From JANQPX01 sp039197065 (lineage in GTDB: Bacteria; Pseudomonadota; Alphaproteobacteria; Geminicoccales; Geminicoccaceae), in assembly GCA_039197065.1 (NCBI GenBank), contig JBCCUL010000001.1, forward strand, positions 372,001 to 436,000: 64,000 bases of DNA, given 5' to 3'. A program made the position numbers and the translations under genes. Below are positions 41,737 to 50,290 of the stretch, piece after piece (positions within the stretch are counted from its first letter, which is position 1; each line of letters opens with the position of its first letter). The notes beneath the pieces were generated by a model. It was not told the origin of the DNA, did not search any database, and saw only the letters and a list, made by a program, of their open reading frames with translations.

Positions 41737-42705
41737 ATGAACACGAGATGTCCGCGTTTCGGAGCGGCCGGCCTTGCGCTTGGGCTGACGCTCGGTTTTT
41801 CCGGCACCGTTCTGGCGGCTGACAGCGATGAGCCGATCAAGATCCCGCATCACAACTGGTCCAGCCAGATCGTCGGCGCCTATATCGTCGGTAAGATCCT
41901 CGGCGAAGCCGGCTATGAGGTCGAGTACATCTCGTCCGACAGCCAGGTTGTCTACACCTCCATGTGCGAGGGTGATATCGACCTGGTGCACGAAGTCTGG
42001 GAAGGCGCTTTCGGCGTCGCCTTCGAGAAGGTTGTCGACGAGGGCTGCGTGATCGACGCCGCCACCCACGACGCCAAGACCCGTGAGGAATGGTGGTATC
42101 CCACCTATGTCGAGGAGCTCTGCCCGGGCCTGCCGGACTGGGAAGCCCTGAACGCCTGCGCCGAGAAGTTTTCGACCGCTGAGACGGCGCCAAAAGGCCG
42201 CTTCCTCGGTGGTCCCGTCGACTGGCTGAAGCATGACGCCGAGCGCGTCGAGGGCCTCGGCATGGATTTCGAAGTGGTGAATGCCGGCTCGGCCGCCGCC
42301 CTTTGGGCTGAACTCGATGCCGCCTCCCAGCGAAACGAGCCGATCGTGCTGTTCAACTGGACCCCCAACTTCATCGAGGCGGTCTACGACGGCAAATTCA
42401 TCGAATTCCCGGAATATGGTGAAGGCTGCAAGGACGATCCCGCCTGGGGCCCGAACCCCGAGATGACCTACGACTGCGGCAACCCCAAGGACGGCTATCT
42501 GAAGATCGGCGTCTGGCAGGGCATGCCGGACAAATGGCCGAACGCCTACAAGATCGTCCAGCAGATCAACTTCTCCAACGCCGAGATCGCCGAAATGGCC
42601 AAGCTCGCCGATATCGACGGCATGGAGCCTGAAGAAGCCGCCGACAAGTGGCTCACCGACAATGAAGGCAAGTGGAAGGCCTGGGTCGAGGGCGTCTCCG
42701 GCTAG
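41737..42705 (+). CDS. proX: Glycine betaine/proline-type ABC transporter, substrate-binding protein
   Basis: A 322-residue periplasmic binding protein of the OpuAC/ProX family with a signal peptide cut near VLA-ADS. Tryptophan and aromatic residues for quaternary-amine binding are plentiful, for example HHNWSSQI, VHEVWEGAF, EEWWYPTYV and FNWTPNFIEAVY. It captures betaine-like osmoprotectants for the ATPase and permease encoded further on. A terminator and repeat B3 separate it from them, so it can be expressed in excess. Confidence 0.9.
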   Translation: MNTRCPRFGAAGLALGLTLGFSGTVLAADSDEPIKIPHHNWSSQIVGAYIVGKILGEAGYEVEYISSDSQVVYTSMCEGDIDLVHEVWEGAFGVAFEKVVDEGCVIDAATHDAKTREEWWYPTYVEELCPGLPDWEALNACAEKFSTAETAPKGRFLGGPVDWLKHDAERVEGLGMDFEVVNAGSAAALWAELDAASQRNEPIVLFNWTPNFIEAVYDGKFIEFPEYGEGCKDDPAWGPNPEMTYDCGNPKDGYLKIGVWQGMPDKWPNAYKIVQQINFSNAEIAEMAKLADIDGMEPEEAADKWLTDNEGKWKAWVEGVSG

Positions 42706-42730
42706 TGGCGCGGCCACCTCGTTGACTTTA

Positions 42731-42757
42731 CCGCCCCGGTTTTCCCGGGGCGGTTTT
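42731..42757 (+). terminator. Rho-independent terminator after the binding-protein gene
   Basis: Perfect 9-bp stem CCGCCCCGG/CCGGGGCGG with a 5-nt loop followed by TTTT. It separates transcription of the binding protein from the ATPase and permease. Confidence 0.85.
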
Positions 42758-42892
42758 CATCGACGTCGACCGGATCGGGCATGACCCCGTATCGACAATT
42801 ATTGCCATGGATCGGCTGACGCCCTTTTCCGAGTAGGCAATGACATTGGTCGTCCTCATGACCGCTTAACCCGGGCCTGCCATCTCTTTATC

Positions 42893-42971
42893 GGTCCATG
42901 CGATCCTGGGAGTCCGACAGCATGCGGAGAAAGGTGGACCGGGGCTCGGATTCCCAGGATCGCATGGACCA
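42893..42971 (+). repeat. Palindromic repeat family B, copy B3
   Basis: 79 bp with 19-bp inverted arms (42893-42911 and 42952-42970) in a 450-bp non-coding gap between the binding-protein and ATPase genes. The centre has diverged from B1. TTAA motifs at 42866 and 43002. Confidence 0.9.
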
Positions 42972-43203
42972 GCGAGACTGGGGTGTCTTAGCCCGTCAGG
43001 CTTAACGAAACGTGAAGAGCGGTCGAGGAATATCGTGGTCACGGCGAGAGCTTCTTGCGCTTGATTGTCTGACCGATGGGGTTTCGAGCGGAGCCGATGG
43101 ATGAAGCGAGCGTCCTCACTTGCGCTGGGCGCCGATTTGCATTCTCCTGAAAATCGGCTCTTGCCAAGAACCGGTTGTCGAAAAACCGATAGGGAGGCCG
43201 CTT

Positions 43204-44229
43204 TTGTCCGAGCCCATCATCGCCTGCCGCCATGTCTGGAAGCTGTTCGGCGCTGACCCCGAGAGCCTTTTGAAACGCCATGACGGCAACCCGCCGATGG
43301 ACGCGGTGGCCGAAAGCAACCACATCGCTGCGGTGCGCGACGCCAATCTTGAGGTGCAGCACGGCGAGATCCTGGTGATCATGGGGCTCTCCGGCTCCGG
43401 CAAATCCACTTTGGTGCGCTGTCTCTCCCGGCTGATCGAGCCAACCGGCGGCGAAATCTTCTTTCAAGGCCAGAATCTATTGACTGCCACGCCTGCCGAG
43501 ATGATCGAGATCAGGCGGCACAAGATGGGTATGGTCTTTCAGCATTTCGCCCTCTTTCCCCACCGCACCGTCCTTCAGAACGTCGCCTTTCCCCTGGAGG
43601 TCCAGGGCGTCGATCGCCGGCAGCGGGAAGCCAAGGCGATGGAGATCATCGAGCTGGTCGGCCTCAAGGGCCGCGAGCGCTACTACCCGCGCGAACTCTC
43701 CGGCGGCCAGCAGCAGCGCGTCGGCATCGCGCGGTCGCTCGCGGTCGACCCGGATGTCTGGTTCCTGGACGAGCCGTTCTCCGCGCTCGATCCGCTGATA
43801 CGCCGGGAGATGCAGAACGAGTTCCTGCGGCTGCAGAACATGCTGCACAAGACCATCGTTTTCATCACCCATGATTTCGATGAGGCGATCCGCCTCGCCG
43901 ACCGAATCGTCATCATGTATGAGGGCGCCATCGATCAGATCGGCACCGCCGAGGAGCTGCTCGCGAATCCGGCCACCGACTATGTCAAGGAATTCACCAA
44001 GGATGTCGCCCGTGAAAAGCTCCTGACCGTCGCCTCCATCATGGCCGGAGGGCCGACGGCCGCTACCGGGAACGGTGTCTCGGTCCACCGCAACGACAAG
44101 CTTGCAGCCGTTGCCGGTAAGGTCATCCGCCATGGCGCCCCGGTGCCCGTCCTCGACGATGCTGGGGTGCCCATCGGCGTGATCACCGGCGAGCGCATCG
44201 TGGACGCGCTCTACGGCGCCGAAGGCTGA
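43204..44229 (+). CDS. proV: Glycine betaine/proline-type ABC transporter, ATP-binding protein
   Basis: A 341-residue ATPase of the ProV/OpuAA type. Walker A GLSGSGKSTLVRCL, Q-loop VFQHFALFPH, signature LSGGQQQRVGIARSL, Walker B DVWFLDEPFSALD and H-loop FITHDFDEA are intact; a CBS-like tail follows (about 280-341), which in relatives senses ionic strength. Translation most likely starts at TTG 43204 behind AGGGAGG; the frame upstream to 43120 has no site. Confidence 0.92.
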   Translation: MSEPIIACRHVWKLFGADPESLLKRHDGNPPMDAVAESNHIAAVRDANLEVQHGEILVIMGLSGSGKSTLVRCLSRLIEPTGGEIFFQGQNLLTATPAEMIEIRRHKMGMVFQHFALFPHRTVLQNVAFPLEVQGVDRRQREAKAMEIIELVGLKGRERYYPRELSGGQQQRVGIARSLAVDPDVWFLDEPFSALDPLIRREMQNEFLRLQNMLHKTIVFITHDFDEAIRLADRIVIMYEGAIDQIGTAEELLANPATDYVKEFTKDVAREKLLTVASIMAGGPTAATGNGVSVHRNDKLAAVAGKVIRHGAPVPVLDDAGVPIGVITGERIVDALYGAEG

Positions 44230-44232
44230 GAC

Positions 44233-46233
44233 GTGAAGGCCGACGCGACGATCGAAGGCGTTCGCGAGCGGGGCAGGGGAGAGACCGCCTGGACGCTGCC
44301 GCCCGCCATGGCACCGTTGGCGATCGTCATCGCCTTCCTTCTCCTGGTGATGGGACGGAACGCCTTGCCGGCATGGGCGGTGGTCATTCCAGAAGGTGCT
44401 ACCATTCCGTTCATCGACGGGATCAACGCCGTCGTCGAGTTCCTTCGAAGCGTCCCGATCTTTTTCGGTCTCTTCACGTTTCGGGATCTGACGCGATCGC
44501 TTGCAATGGCGATCGAATGGCCGCTCGATCTGATCGAAGGCATCCTGATCTCGGGCTTCAAGGCCCTCGGTCTGCCACCCTTGCCCTGGATCATGGTGGC
44601 CGGTCTCGCCGCCGTCTTCGGCTGGTGGCTGAAGGGCTGGAAGCTCGCTTTGCTGGCCGGCTCCTGCATCGCCTATCTGGCGCTGTTCGGCAAATGGAAG
44701 CTTTCCATGATCACCCTTTCGGTGGTCCTGGTGGCGGCGCCGGTGGCTGGCATCCTGGCTTTGGGGCTCGGCGTTCTCGCCTTCAAATGGCGACCGTTCG
44801 AGCAGGTCCTGACGCCTGTTTTGAACGTGATGCAGTCGCTTCCTCATTTTTCCTACCTGATCCCGGTCTCCGTCTTCATCGGCGTCTCCCACCGGGCGGG
44901 CGCGATCGCCACCGTCCTCTTCGCCATCCCGCCCATGGCCAGGCTGACCATTCTCGGCCTTCGCGGCGTCTCGAAGGAAGTGCTCGAGGCGGGCGTGATG
45001 GGCGGCTGTACGAAAAAACAGATGCTCTGGAAGGTCCAGATCCCCGCGGCGCGCGACGCGCTGATGGTCGGCGTCAACCAGGTGATCATGCAATGCCTCG
45101 CCATGGTGGTGATCGCGTCCTTCGTCGGCGCCAAGGGACTCGGACATGATCTTCTGTTCAGGCTGCAGAGCCTCCGCATCGGCCAGGCGCTGGAGAACGG
45201 CGTCGCCATCGTCTTCATGGCGATCATGCTCGATCGGCTCAGCCTTGCCCTGTCCGAAAAGCAGCCCGAACACAAAGAAGACGGCCCTTTTTGGCAGACT
45301 CATCCGTTCCTGACAGCAGCCGGCGCAGTGATCGTCATATCCGCAGTGCTCGCAGCCCTCACGCCGCTCGCCGCGGCACTGCCCAAGGAATACACCATCA
45401 CCACGGCGCCGTTCTGGGACGGTCTGGTCGACTTCATGACCGTCAATCTCCACGGACCGCTTTCGGTGCTGAAGGACGCGCTCCTCCTGAACGTCCTGAT
45501 CCCCCTTCGGACCGCCTTTCAGGCGGTGCCCTGGGTGGCGGCCGTTTTCCTGGTGGCGGCGATCGGCTGGCGTCTCGGCGGCTGGAAGCTGGCTGCCACC
45601 GTCGCCGGCTTCATCCTGTTCATCGCTTTTTCCGGCTTTTGGGAGCGCGCGCTGATCACCGCCTATATGGTCGCCTTCGCCGTTTTTCTTTGTGTCTTGA
45701 TCGGCGTGCCTTTGGGAATTTGGGCCGCTGCCAACGATCGCAGGGCGAGCTTCGCCCAGCTTTTGTGCGACACCTTCCAGACCTTCCCGTCCTTCATCTA
45801 CCTGATACCCGTGATCATGCTGTTCCAGGTCGGCGACGTCGCCGCCATCGCCGCGATCGTGATCTACGCCAGCATCCCCGCGATCCGCTACACCATGTTC
45901 GGCCTGAAAAACGTGCCGGCACAAACCGTCGAGGCCGCGACCATGGCGGGCTGCACGCCCTGGCAGGCCTTGTGGAAAGTCCGGCTGCCGCTCGCCTTCC
46001 CGGAGATCATGCTCGGCATCAACCAGACCATCATGTTCGCGCTGTTCATGGTGATCATCGCCGCCTTCATCGGCACCAAGGACCTGGGCCAGGAAATCTT
46101 CAGAGCGCTCACCTTCGCCGATGCCGGCAAGGGCCTGGTGGTCGGCCTCTGCGTCGCTTTCATGGGTCTCGCCTTTGATCGCCTCGTGACCGCCTGGGCA
46201 GCCCGGCGAAAGCAGGAACTGGGCCTCGCCTGA
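44233..46233 (+). CDS. proW: Glycine betaine/proline-type ABC transporter, fused double permease
   Basis: A 666-residue membrane protein made of two ProW-like permease modules in tandem. Each has an EAA-type loop: SKEVLEAGVMGGCTKKQMLWKVQIP (first, about 255-280) and PAQTVEAATMAGCTPWQALWKVRLP (second, about 560-585). Most bacteria use a homodimer of a single-module ProW, so here one chain forms both halves. Start GTG lies 3 bp after proV. The two halves have diverged and may sense different sides of the substrate. Confidence 0.9.
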   Translation: MKADATIEGVRERGRGETAWTLPPAMAPLAIVIAFLLLVMGRNALPAWAVVIPEGATIPFIDGINAVVEFLRSVPIFFGLFTFRDLTRSLAMAIEWPLDLIEGILISGFKALGLPPLPWIMVAGLAAVFGWWLKGWKLALLAGSCIAYLALFGKWKLSMITLSVVLVAAPVAGILALGLGVLAFKWRPFEQVLTPVLNVMQSLPHFSYLIPVSVFIGVSHRAGAIATVLFAIPPMARLTILGLRGVSKEVLEAGVMGGCTKKQMLWKVQIPAARDALMVGVNQVIMQCLAMVVIASFVGAKGLGHDLLFRLQSLRIGQALENGVAIVFMAIMLDRLSLALSEKQPEHKEDGPFWQTHPFLTAAGAVIVISAVLAALTPLAAALPKEYTITTAPFWDGLVDFMTVNLHGPLSVLKDALLLNVLIPLRTAFQAVPWVAAVFLVAAIGWRLGGWKLAATVAGFILFIAFSGFWERALITAYMVAFAVFLCVLIGVPLGIWAAANDRRASFAQLLCDTFQTFPSFIYLIPVIMLFQVGDVAAIAAIVIYASIPAIRYTMFGLKNVPAQTVEAATMAGCTPWQALWKVRLPLAFPEIMLGINQTIMFALFMVIIAAFIGTKDLGQEIFRALTFADAGKGLVVGLCVAFMGLAFDRLVTAWAARRKQELGLA

Positions 46234-46330
46234 TGCGACATGCCGGGACAAACACTTGATCCCGAGGCGGTCCCGGATGATAGCTTGTCGGGACGTCCGG
46301 CCATGAACTGCCGAGGAGACCACACCCCCG

Positions 46331-47101
46331 ATGTCGGAGCTTCTTTGGCTTCAGCCCGAAGGCATGGCGCTCGGGATCAGCGGCCTGCTGATCCTGGCAA
46401 GCGCGGTTACATCCTTCATCACGGCAGCCTTCGGTCTCGGCGGCGGCATCGTCCTGCTTGCGGTGATGGGCTCCCTGATGCCGGTGGCCACCATGATCCC
46501 GGTGCATGGCGTGGTGCAGCTCGGATCGAACGCCGGACGGGCGCTGATCATGCGCCGCGAGATCGAAACCGGCATCCTGGCCCCCTTCCTCCTCGGCAGT
46601 CTGATCGGCGGCGCCATCGGCAGCGTCGTGGTCGTCCGTATGCCGGAGGGGCTTTTGCAGATCGGCCTCGCCATCTTCGTCCTCTGGTCGGTCTGGGGCC
46701 GTCTGCCGGCGATCGGCCAAGGCCGTTCGGCGCTCGCCCTGACAGGCCTGATCTCCACCTTCCTCACCATGTTCTTCGGCGCCACCGGCGTGTTCGTCGC
46801 TTCGGTGATCAAGACGCTCAAGCTCGATCGCCTCGCCTTCGTCGCTTCCCATGCCGCCTGCATGACCCTGCAGCATGGCATCAAGGTCATCGCCTTCGGC
46901 TTTCTCGGCTTCGCCTATGGCGATTACGCGCTCTTGATGGCGGCCATGATCCTCGCCGGCCTGCTCGGCACCTGGGCCGGCCGCTATGTCTTGATGCGCA
47001 CGCCGGACGAGCGTTTCCACCTCCTTTTGAACGGGCTCCTCACCATCCTGGCGCTTCGGCTATTATGGCAGGGGGCGCAGACCTTTCTCGTCACGGCTTA
47101 G
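46331..47101 (+). CDS. TauE/SafE-family membrane transporter
   Basis: A 256-residue protein with about eight membrane segments and the family pattern FITAAFGLGGGIVLLAVMGSLMP, PVHGVVQLGSNAGRALIMR and TMFFGATGVFVASVIKTLKLDR. Members export sulfite, sulfoacetate or similar organic anions; the substrate here is unknown. It stands 22 bp before pobA and may be expressed with it. Confidence 0.85.
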   Translation: MSELLWLQPEGMALGISGLLILASAVTSFITAAFGLGGGIVLLAVMGSLMPVATMIPVHGVVQLGSNAGRALIMRREIETGILAPFLLGSLIGGAIGSVVVVRMPEGLLQIGLAIFVLWSVWGRLPAIGQGRSALALTGLISTFLTMFFGATGVFVASVIKTLKLDRLAFVASHAACMTLQHGIKVIAFGFLGFAYGDYALLMAAMILAGLLGTWAGRYVLMRTPDERFHLLLNGLLTILALRLLWQGAQTFLVTA

Positions 47102-47123
47102 CCACGCTGGGGAGGCTGGCGGC

Positions 47124-48311
47124 ATGAAGACCGCTGACCTGAAAACAAAAGTCGGGATTATCGGCGGCGGGCCATCGGGTCTCCTCCTCGGTCAGATCCT
47201 GCATCGCCACGGCATCGACAGCGTCATCCTGGAGCGCCGCACCCGCGACTATGTCCTGTCCCGCATCCGCGCCGGCGTGCTCGAGCAGGGGCTGACCGAC
47301 ATGCTGCGCGCCGCCGGCGTCGGCGAGCGCCTGGACAAGGAGGGGGAGCGTCACGACGGCGTCAATCTCGCCTTCGGCGGCCGCATCGAGCGCATCGACC
47401 TCGAAGGTCTCACCGGCGGCAAGTCCGTCACCGTCTACGGACAGACCGAGGTCACCCGCGACCTCTACGAAGCGCGCGACAGCGTCGGCGGCATCGTCAT
47501 CCACGAAGCGGAAGACGTCCAGCCCCATGATATCGACACCGCATCGCCCTTTTTGACCTTCAGGAAGGACGGGAAACCCCAGCGCCTCGATTGCGACGTC
47601 ATCGCCGCCTGCGACGGCTTTCACGGCGTCGGCCGCCAGTCCTTCCCGAAGGACGCGCTGCGCATCTACGAAAAAGTCTATCCCTTCGGCTGGCTCGGCA
47701 TTCTCTCGCGCACCAGACCGGTGCATGAGGAACTGATCTACGCCAATCACGCTGATGGCTTCGCGCTCTGTTCGATGCGCTCATCGACCCTCAGTCGCTA
47801 CTATGTCCAGTGCCCCCTCGACGACACACCCAAAGACTGGTCGGACGGCCGCTTTTGGGACGTGCTCAGCCAGCGGCTGCCCGCGGACATAGCTTCTGCC
47901 CTGAAAACCGGCCCCTCCATCGAAAAGTCGATAGCGCCCCTTCGAAGTTTCGTCGTCGAGCCTCTAACCTACGGCCGTCTCTTCCTCGCAGGCGATGCCG
48001 GCCACATCGTGCCGCCGACCGGCGCCAAGGGCCTGAACCTCGCCGCCTCCGATGTTCACTATCTCTCAACGGCGCTCATCGATTTCTTTCGGCATGACGA
48101 CGAGCGCGGGCTCAAGACCTACTCCGAGCAGGCGCTTCGCCGCATCTGGAAAGCCGAGCGTTTTTCCTGGTGGATGACCAAGCTCCTCCACCGTTTCCCA
48201 GACGACGGCGCCTTCGACGCCCGCATGCAGCTCGCCGAACTCGATTATCTCACCAGCTCCAAAGCCGCCATGACCACGCTGGCCGAAAACTATGTCGGCC
48301 TTCCCTACTAG
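47124..48311 (+). CDS. pobA: 4-hydroxybenzoate 3-monooxygenase
   Basis: A 395-residue FAD flavoprotein hydroxylating 4-hydroxybenzoate to protocatechuate with NADPH and O2. Clear parts: VGIIGGGPSGLLLGQILHRHG, SRIRAGVLEQG, CDGFHGVGRQ, YYVQCPLDD and FLAGDAGHIVPPTGAKGLNLAASDV. The tyrosines and the GLNLA helix of the known enzyme are kept. Good ribosome site GGGGAGG. It feeds the protocatechuate branch, of which pcaD and pcaC are 4.6 kb on. Confidence 0.93.
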   Translation: MKTADLKTKVGIIGGGPSGLLLGQILHRHGIDSVILERRTRDYVLSRIRAGVLEQGLTDMLRAAGVGERLDKEGERHDGVNLAFGGRIERIDLEGLTGGKSVTVYGQTEVTRDLYEARDSVGGIVIHEAEDVQPHDIDTASPFLTFRKDGKPQRLDCDVIAACDGFHGVGRQSFPKDALRIYEKVYPFGWLGILSRTRPVHEELIYANHADGFALCSMRSSTLSRYYVQCPLDDTPKDWSDGRFWDVLSQRLPADIASALKTGPSIEKSIAPLRSFVVEPLTYGRLFLAGDAGHIVPPTGAKGLNLAASDVHYLSTALIDFFRHDDERGLKTYSEQALRRIWKAERFSWWMTKLLHRFPDDGAFDARMQLAELDYLTSSKAAMTTLAENYVGLPY

Positions 48312-48486
48312 GCCGGGGCCGGGACGCCGGCCGGCGGTTACTGGACCTCGTTTGATCAGGAGGCGGTGGTGTGTGACCCTTCCTATGACGCGCGCGACAT
48401 CGGTGGTCGGCAACGCCATTCATGCACAGATTCAAGATTGGTTAACGTTTATAGCCTAGGCTTCGCAGGCGAATAGGAGAAACTCT

Positions 48487-48735
48487 ATGGTTGAAAAATC
48501 TCTTGGATATTCCCATAATATTGTCTATCTCCGAGCGCCGATCTCCCGATCTGCAGCACGAATCGGGGGCGAATCCAGTTTGTATGAGGATGTGATGACG
48601 AGTGAGACCCGTGGCGGTTTCGAAAATCTGATTCAGGCGGTCAAGGCCGGGTTCGCCGCCGTCACTGTTGTGGGCGTTTCATGGGCATTGGGATATTTGT
48701 TTCTATTGCAGTTTGGGCATCTCTTCGCTCAATAG
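48487..48735 (+). CDS. Small hypothetical membrane protein
   Basis: An 82-residue frame with a good ribosome site (AGGAGAAA, 6 bp before ATG) and one C-terminal membrane segment (VKAGFAAVTVVGVSWALGYLFLLQF). No family recognised. Its last 74 bp overlap the 3' end of the convergent gene below. The base composition is more AT-rich than pobA, fitting accessory DNA. Confidence 0.45.
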   Translation: MVEKSLGYSHNIVYLRAPISRSAARIGGESSLYEDVMTSETRGGFENLIQAVKAGFAAVTVVGVSWALGYLFLLQFGHLFAQ

Positions 48736-49258
48736 AAATTTTATAGGTCTCGCTGGCCAGCTTCAGGCCCACAGTCGAGTTGATCAGGACAAAAGCGACA
48801 AATGTAAGAATGGTCATCAGATCAAGCTTGAAGAGGCCTTTGCGCCTTCTGTAGTTGCGATAATAGACACGATCAGGATGGATAATTTCTCCAAATTGCA
48901 TGGAGAATTCTTCATAGCCATATTTGGCGATGTAAGCCGCATGCTCCTGAATCTGAAAAGATGTCATTTCCCAAGCTGTCTCCCGCCTTCTGTAGTAAGA
49001 ATTAAGAAGAAGCATCAAGATGCTTGAGACCATGATCATCAACGGCGCCACATTACTGCCGCCGGTATAGCGCGAGACGATTTCGATCAATGAACCGAGG
49101 CCGATGAGCGCAAATATACTGTGAATCCTGAATTGATGCATCGACGTCGTATTGTCTGACGACAATTTCGCCCAGTATCCAAGAATTGACGATAGGTCTC
49201 GTGTGACCGAGTCGTCGTCGCGCACTGTCTGATGTTGAGGACTAGCGTTATCTGGCAT
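48662..49258 (-). CDS. Hypothetical membrane protein
   Basis: A 198-residue protein with two hydrophobic pairs (about 46-87 IFALIGLGSLIEIVSRY...MIMVSSILMLLLNSYY and 146-168 DLMTILTFVAFVLINSTVGL) and basic, aromatic loops. I recognise no family; the topology is like small membrane proteins with SLATT-type effectors, but I cannot confirm that. AT-rich compared with its neighbours. It starts at ATG 49258. Confidence 0.5.
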   Translation of the reverse strand: MPDNASPQHQTVRDDDSVTRDLSSILGYWAKLSSDNTTSMHQFRIHSIFALIGLGSLIEIVSRYTGGSNVAPLMIMVSSILMLLLNSYYRRRETAWEMTSFQIQEHAAYIAKYGYEEFSMQFGEIIHPDRVYYRNYRRRKGLFKLDLMTILTFVAFVLINSTVGLKLASETYKISIERRDAQTAIETNIPMPMKRPQQ

Positions 49259-49301
49259 CGTTTCCGAAAAATTTGCAGGAAATTCTACAAAATTGCAGAA
49301 T

Positions 49302-49337
49302 TTATGGTAGATAGAACATTGGTTTTATCTACCATAA
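49302..49337. other. 12-bp perfect inverted repeat
   Basis: TTATGGTAGATA (49302-49313) and its complement (49326-49337) enclose 12 nt in the AT-rich 240-bp gap between two minus-strand genes. It could be an operator or an RNA hairpin for the gene starting at 49258, or a worn terminator of the exporter gene. Confidence 0.4.
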
Positions 49338-49499
49338 GCCTAATTTATGCCAGTCCTAATTCATCCACAGCTTATGCCGGCAACATCAGCCATTTCTTAG
49401 CCGGATGATCTGAAATTAGGGGGATAGAAACGACATTACGCGAAACCTGCGGCATGGGCATGAGCCTGCCGCTCGAGACTTGCAGCCGAACGGTTGTTT

Positions 49500-50129
49500 T
49501 CAGTTGGAGGCCATGAAGGCGGATCCACCCAAGAGGGAAGACCCCCCGGCATAGCCCATGCGCTTCCTGGCGCGCAGGCTTCGAAACAGGCGGCGCGCAC
49601 GTGCCGCCAAGAGCGCATAGGCGCCAAGGACGATGAGCACGATCAACGTCGAGGTGGCCATGAGGATCAGGAATTGCGGGGTCATGGGATAGGCCGGGTT
49701 TATGAACTGGGCGAGAAACGCAACATAGAACAGAACCGCCTTGGGATTGAGGATGCCTGTGAGAAACCCGGCCCAAAAGCTCCCGGTGTTCAGCGCCTTC
49801 GCTGACCGATGGAGATCGCCGTCAACCATGCGCCGGGCCGCAAGCAACTGGGACAATCCGAGCCAGGCCATATAGGCGACCCCCGCCCATTTGATGACGA
49901 CATAGGCCCCGCTCGACACCGTCAGGACCGTCCCCAGGCCAGCGTAGGCGACTGTCATGATGACAATCCCGCCTAGCAGATCGCCAACAACGCAAGAGAA
50001 CGCCGCGCCAAGGCCTTTCGAGAGGGCCTGTCCGATCACCATGAACACACTCGGCCCCGGGATTGCCGACAGGATCGCATACGCGGTCGCATAGCCCACC
50101 CAGATCTCAATGCTCATGTCCAGTTTCAT
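49500..50129 (-). CDS. LysE/RhtB-family amino-acid exporter
   Basis: About 209 residues and six membrane segments. The family start AYAILSAIPGPSVFMVIGQALSKG and the conserved GFLTGILNPKAVLFYVAFLAQF are present. It exports an amino acid or derivative. The ATG at 50129 follows GGAAATAGGG; it overlaps the 3' end of an EamA-like remnant encoded just upstream on the same strand. Confidence 0.85.
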   Translation of the reverse strand: MKLDMSIEIWVGYATAYAILSAIPGPSVFMVIGQALSKGLGAAFSCVVGDLLGGIVIMTVAYAGLGTVLTVSSGAYVVIKWAGVAYMAWLGLSQLLAARRMVDGDLHRSAKALNTGSFWAGFLTGILNPKAVLFYVAFLAQFINPAYPMTPQFLILMATSTLIVLIVLGAYALLAARARRLFRSLRARKRMGYAGGSSLLGGSAFMASN

Positions 50130-50286
50130 CCCTATTTCCAAATGGCAAGGCGATCAGCCCGGCGGCCAAGATCATCATGATGCCAATCAATCCGAACATG
50201 TCTGACAATTCCCGGAGCAACAAACCGCCCCAGACAAGACTGAACACGACGTAGCTTGCCAGCGGAGCATCATAATGGAGTGGATC
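50107..50286 (-). pseudogene. Remnant of an EamA/DMT-family permease
   Basis: A 59-residue stretch (APLASYVVFSLVWGGLLL, RELSDMFGLIG, MMILAAGLIALPFGNRDE) matches the last two helices of EamA-type transporters, including the GE/RE-P/S-D pair and the closing AGL. The upstream part of the gene is gone, replaced by the MFS gene end. Its own stop codon is kept. A sign of deletion or recombination between exporter genes. Confidence 0.55.
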
Positions 50287-50290
50287 CTGT

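Noticed and set aside
43477..46323. A 948-residue open frame on the minus strand opposite proV/proW
   Set aside because: It is charged, His/Asp/Glu/Gln/Gly-rich and without any fold-like pattern, typical of the antisense of GC-rich membrane genes; proV and proW explain the region.
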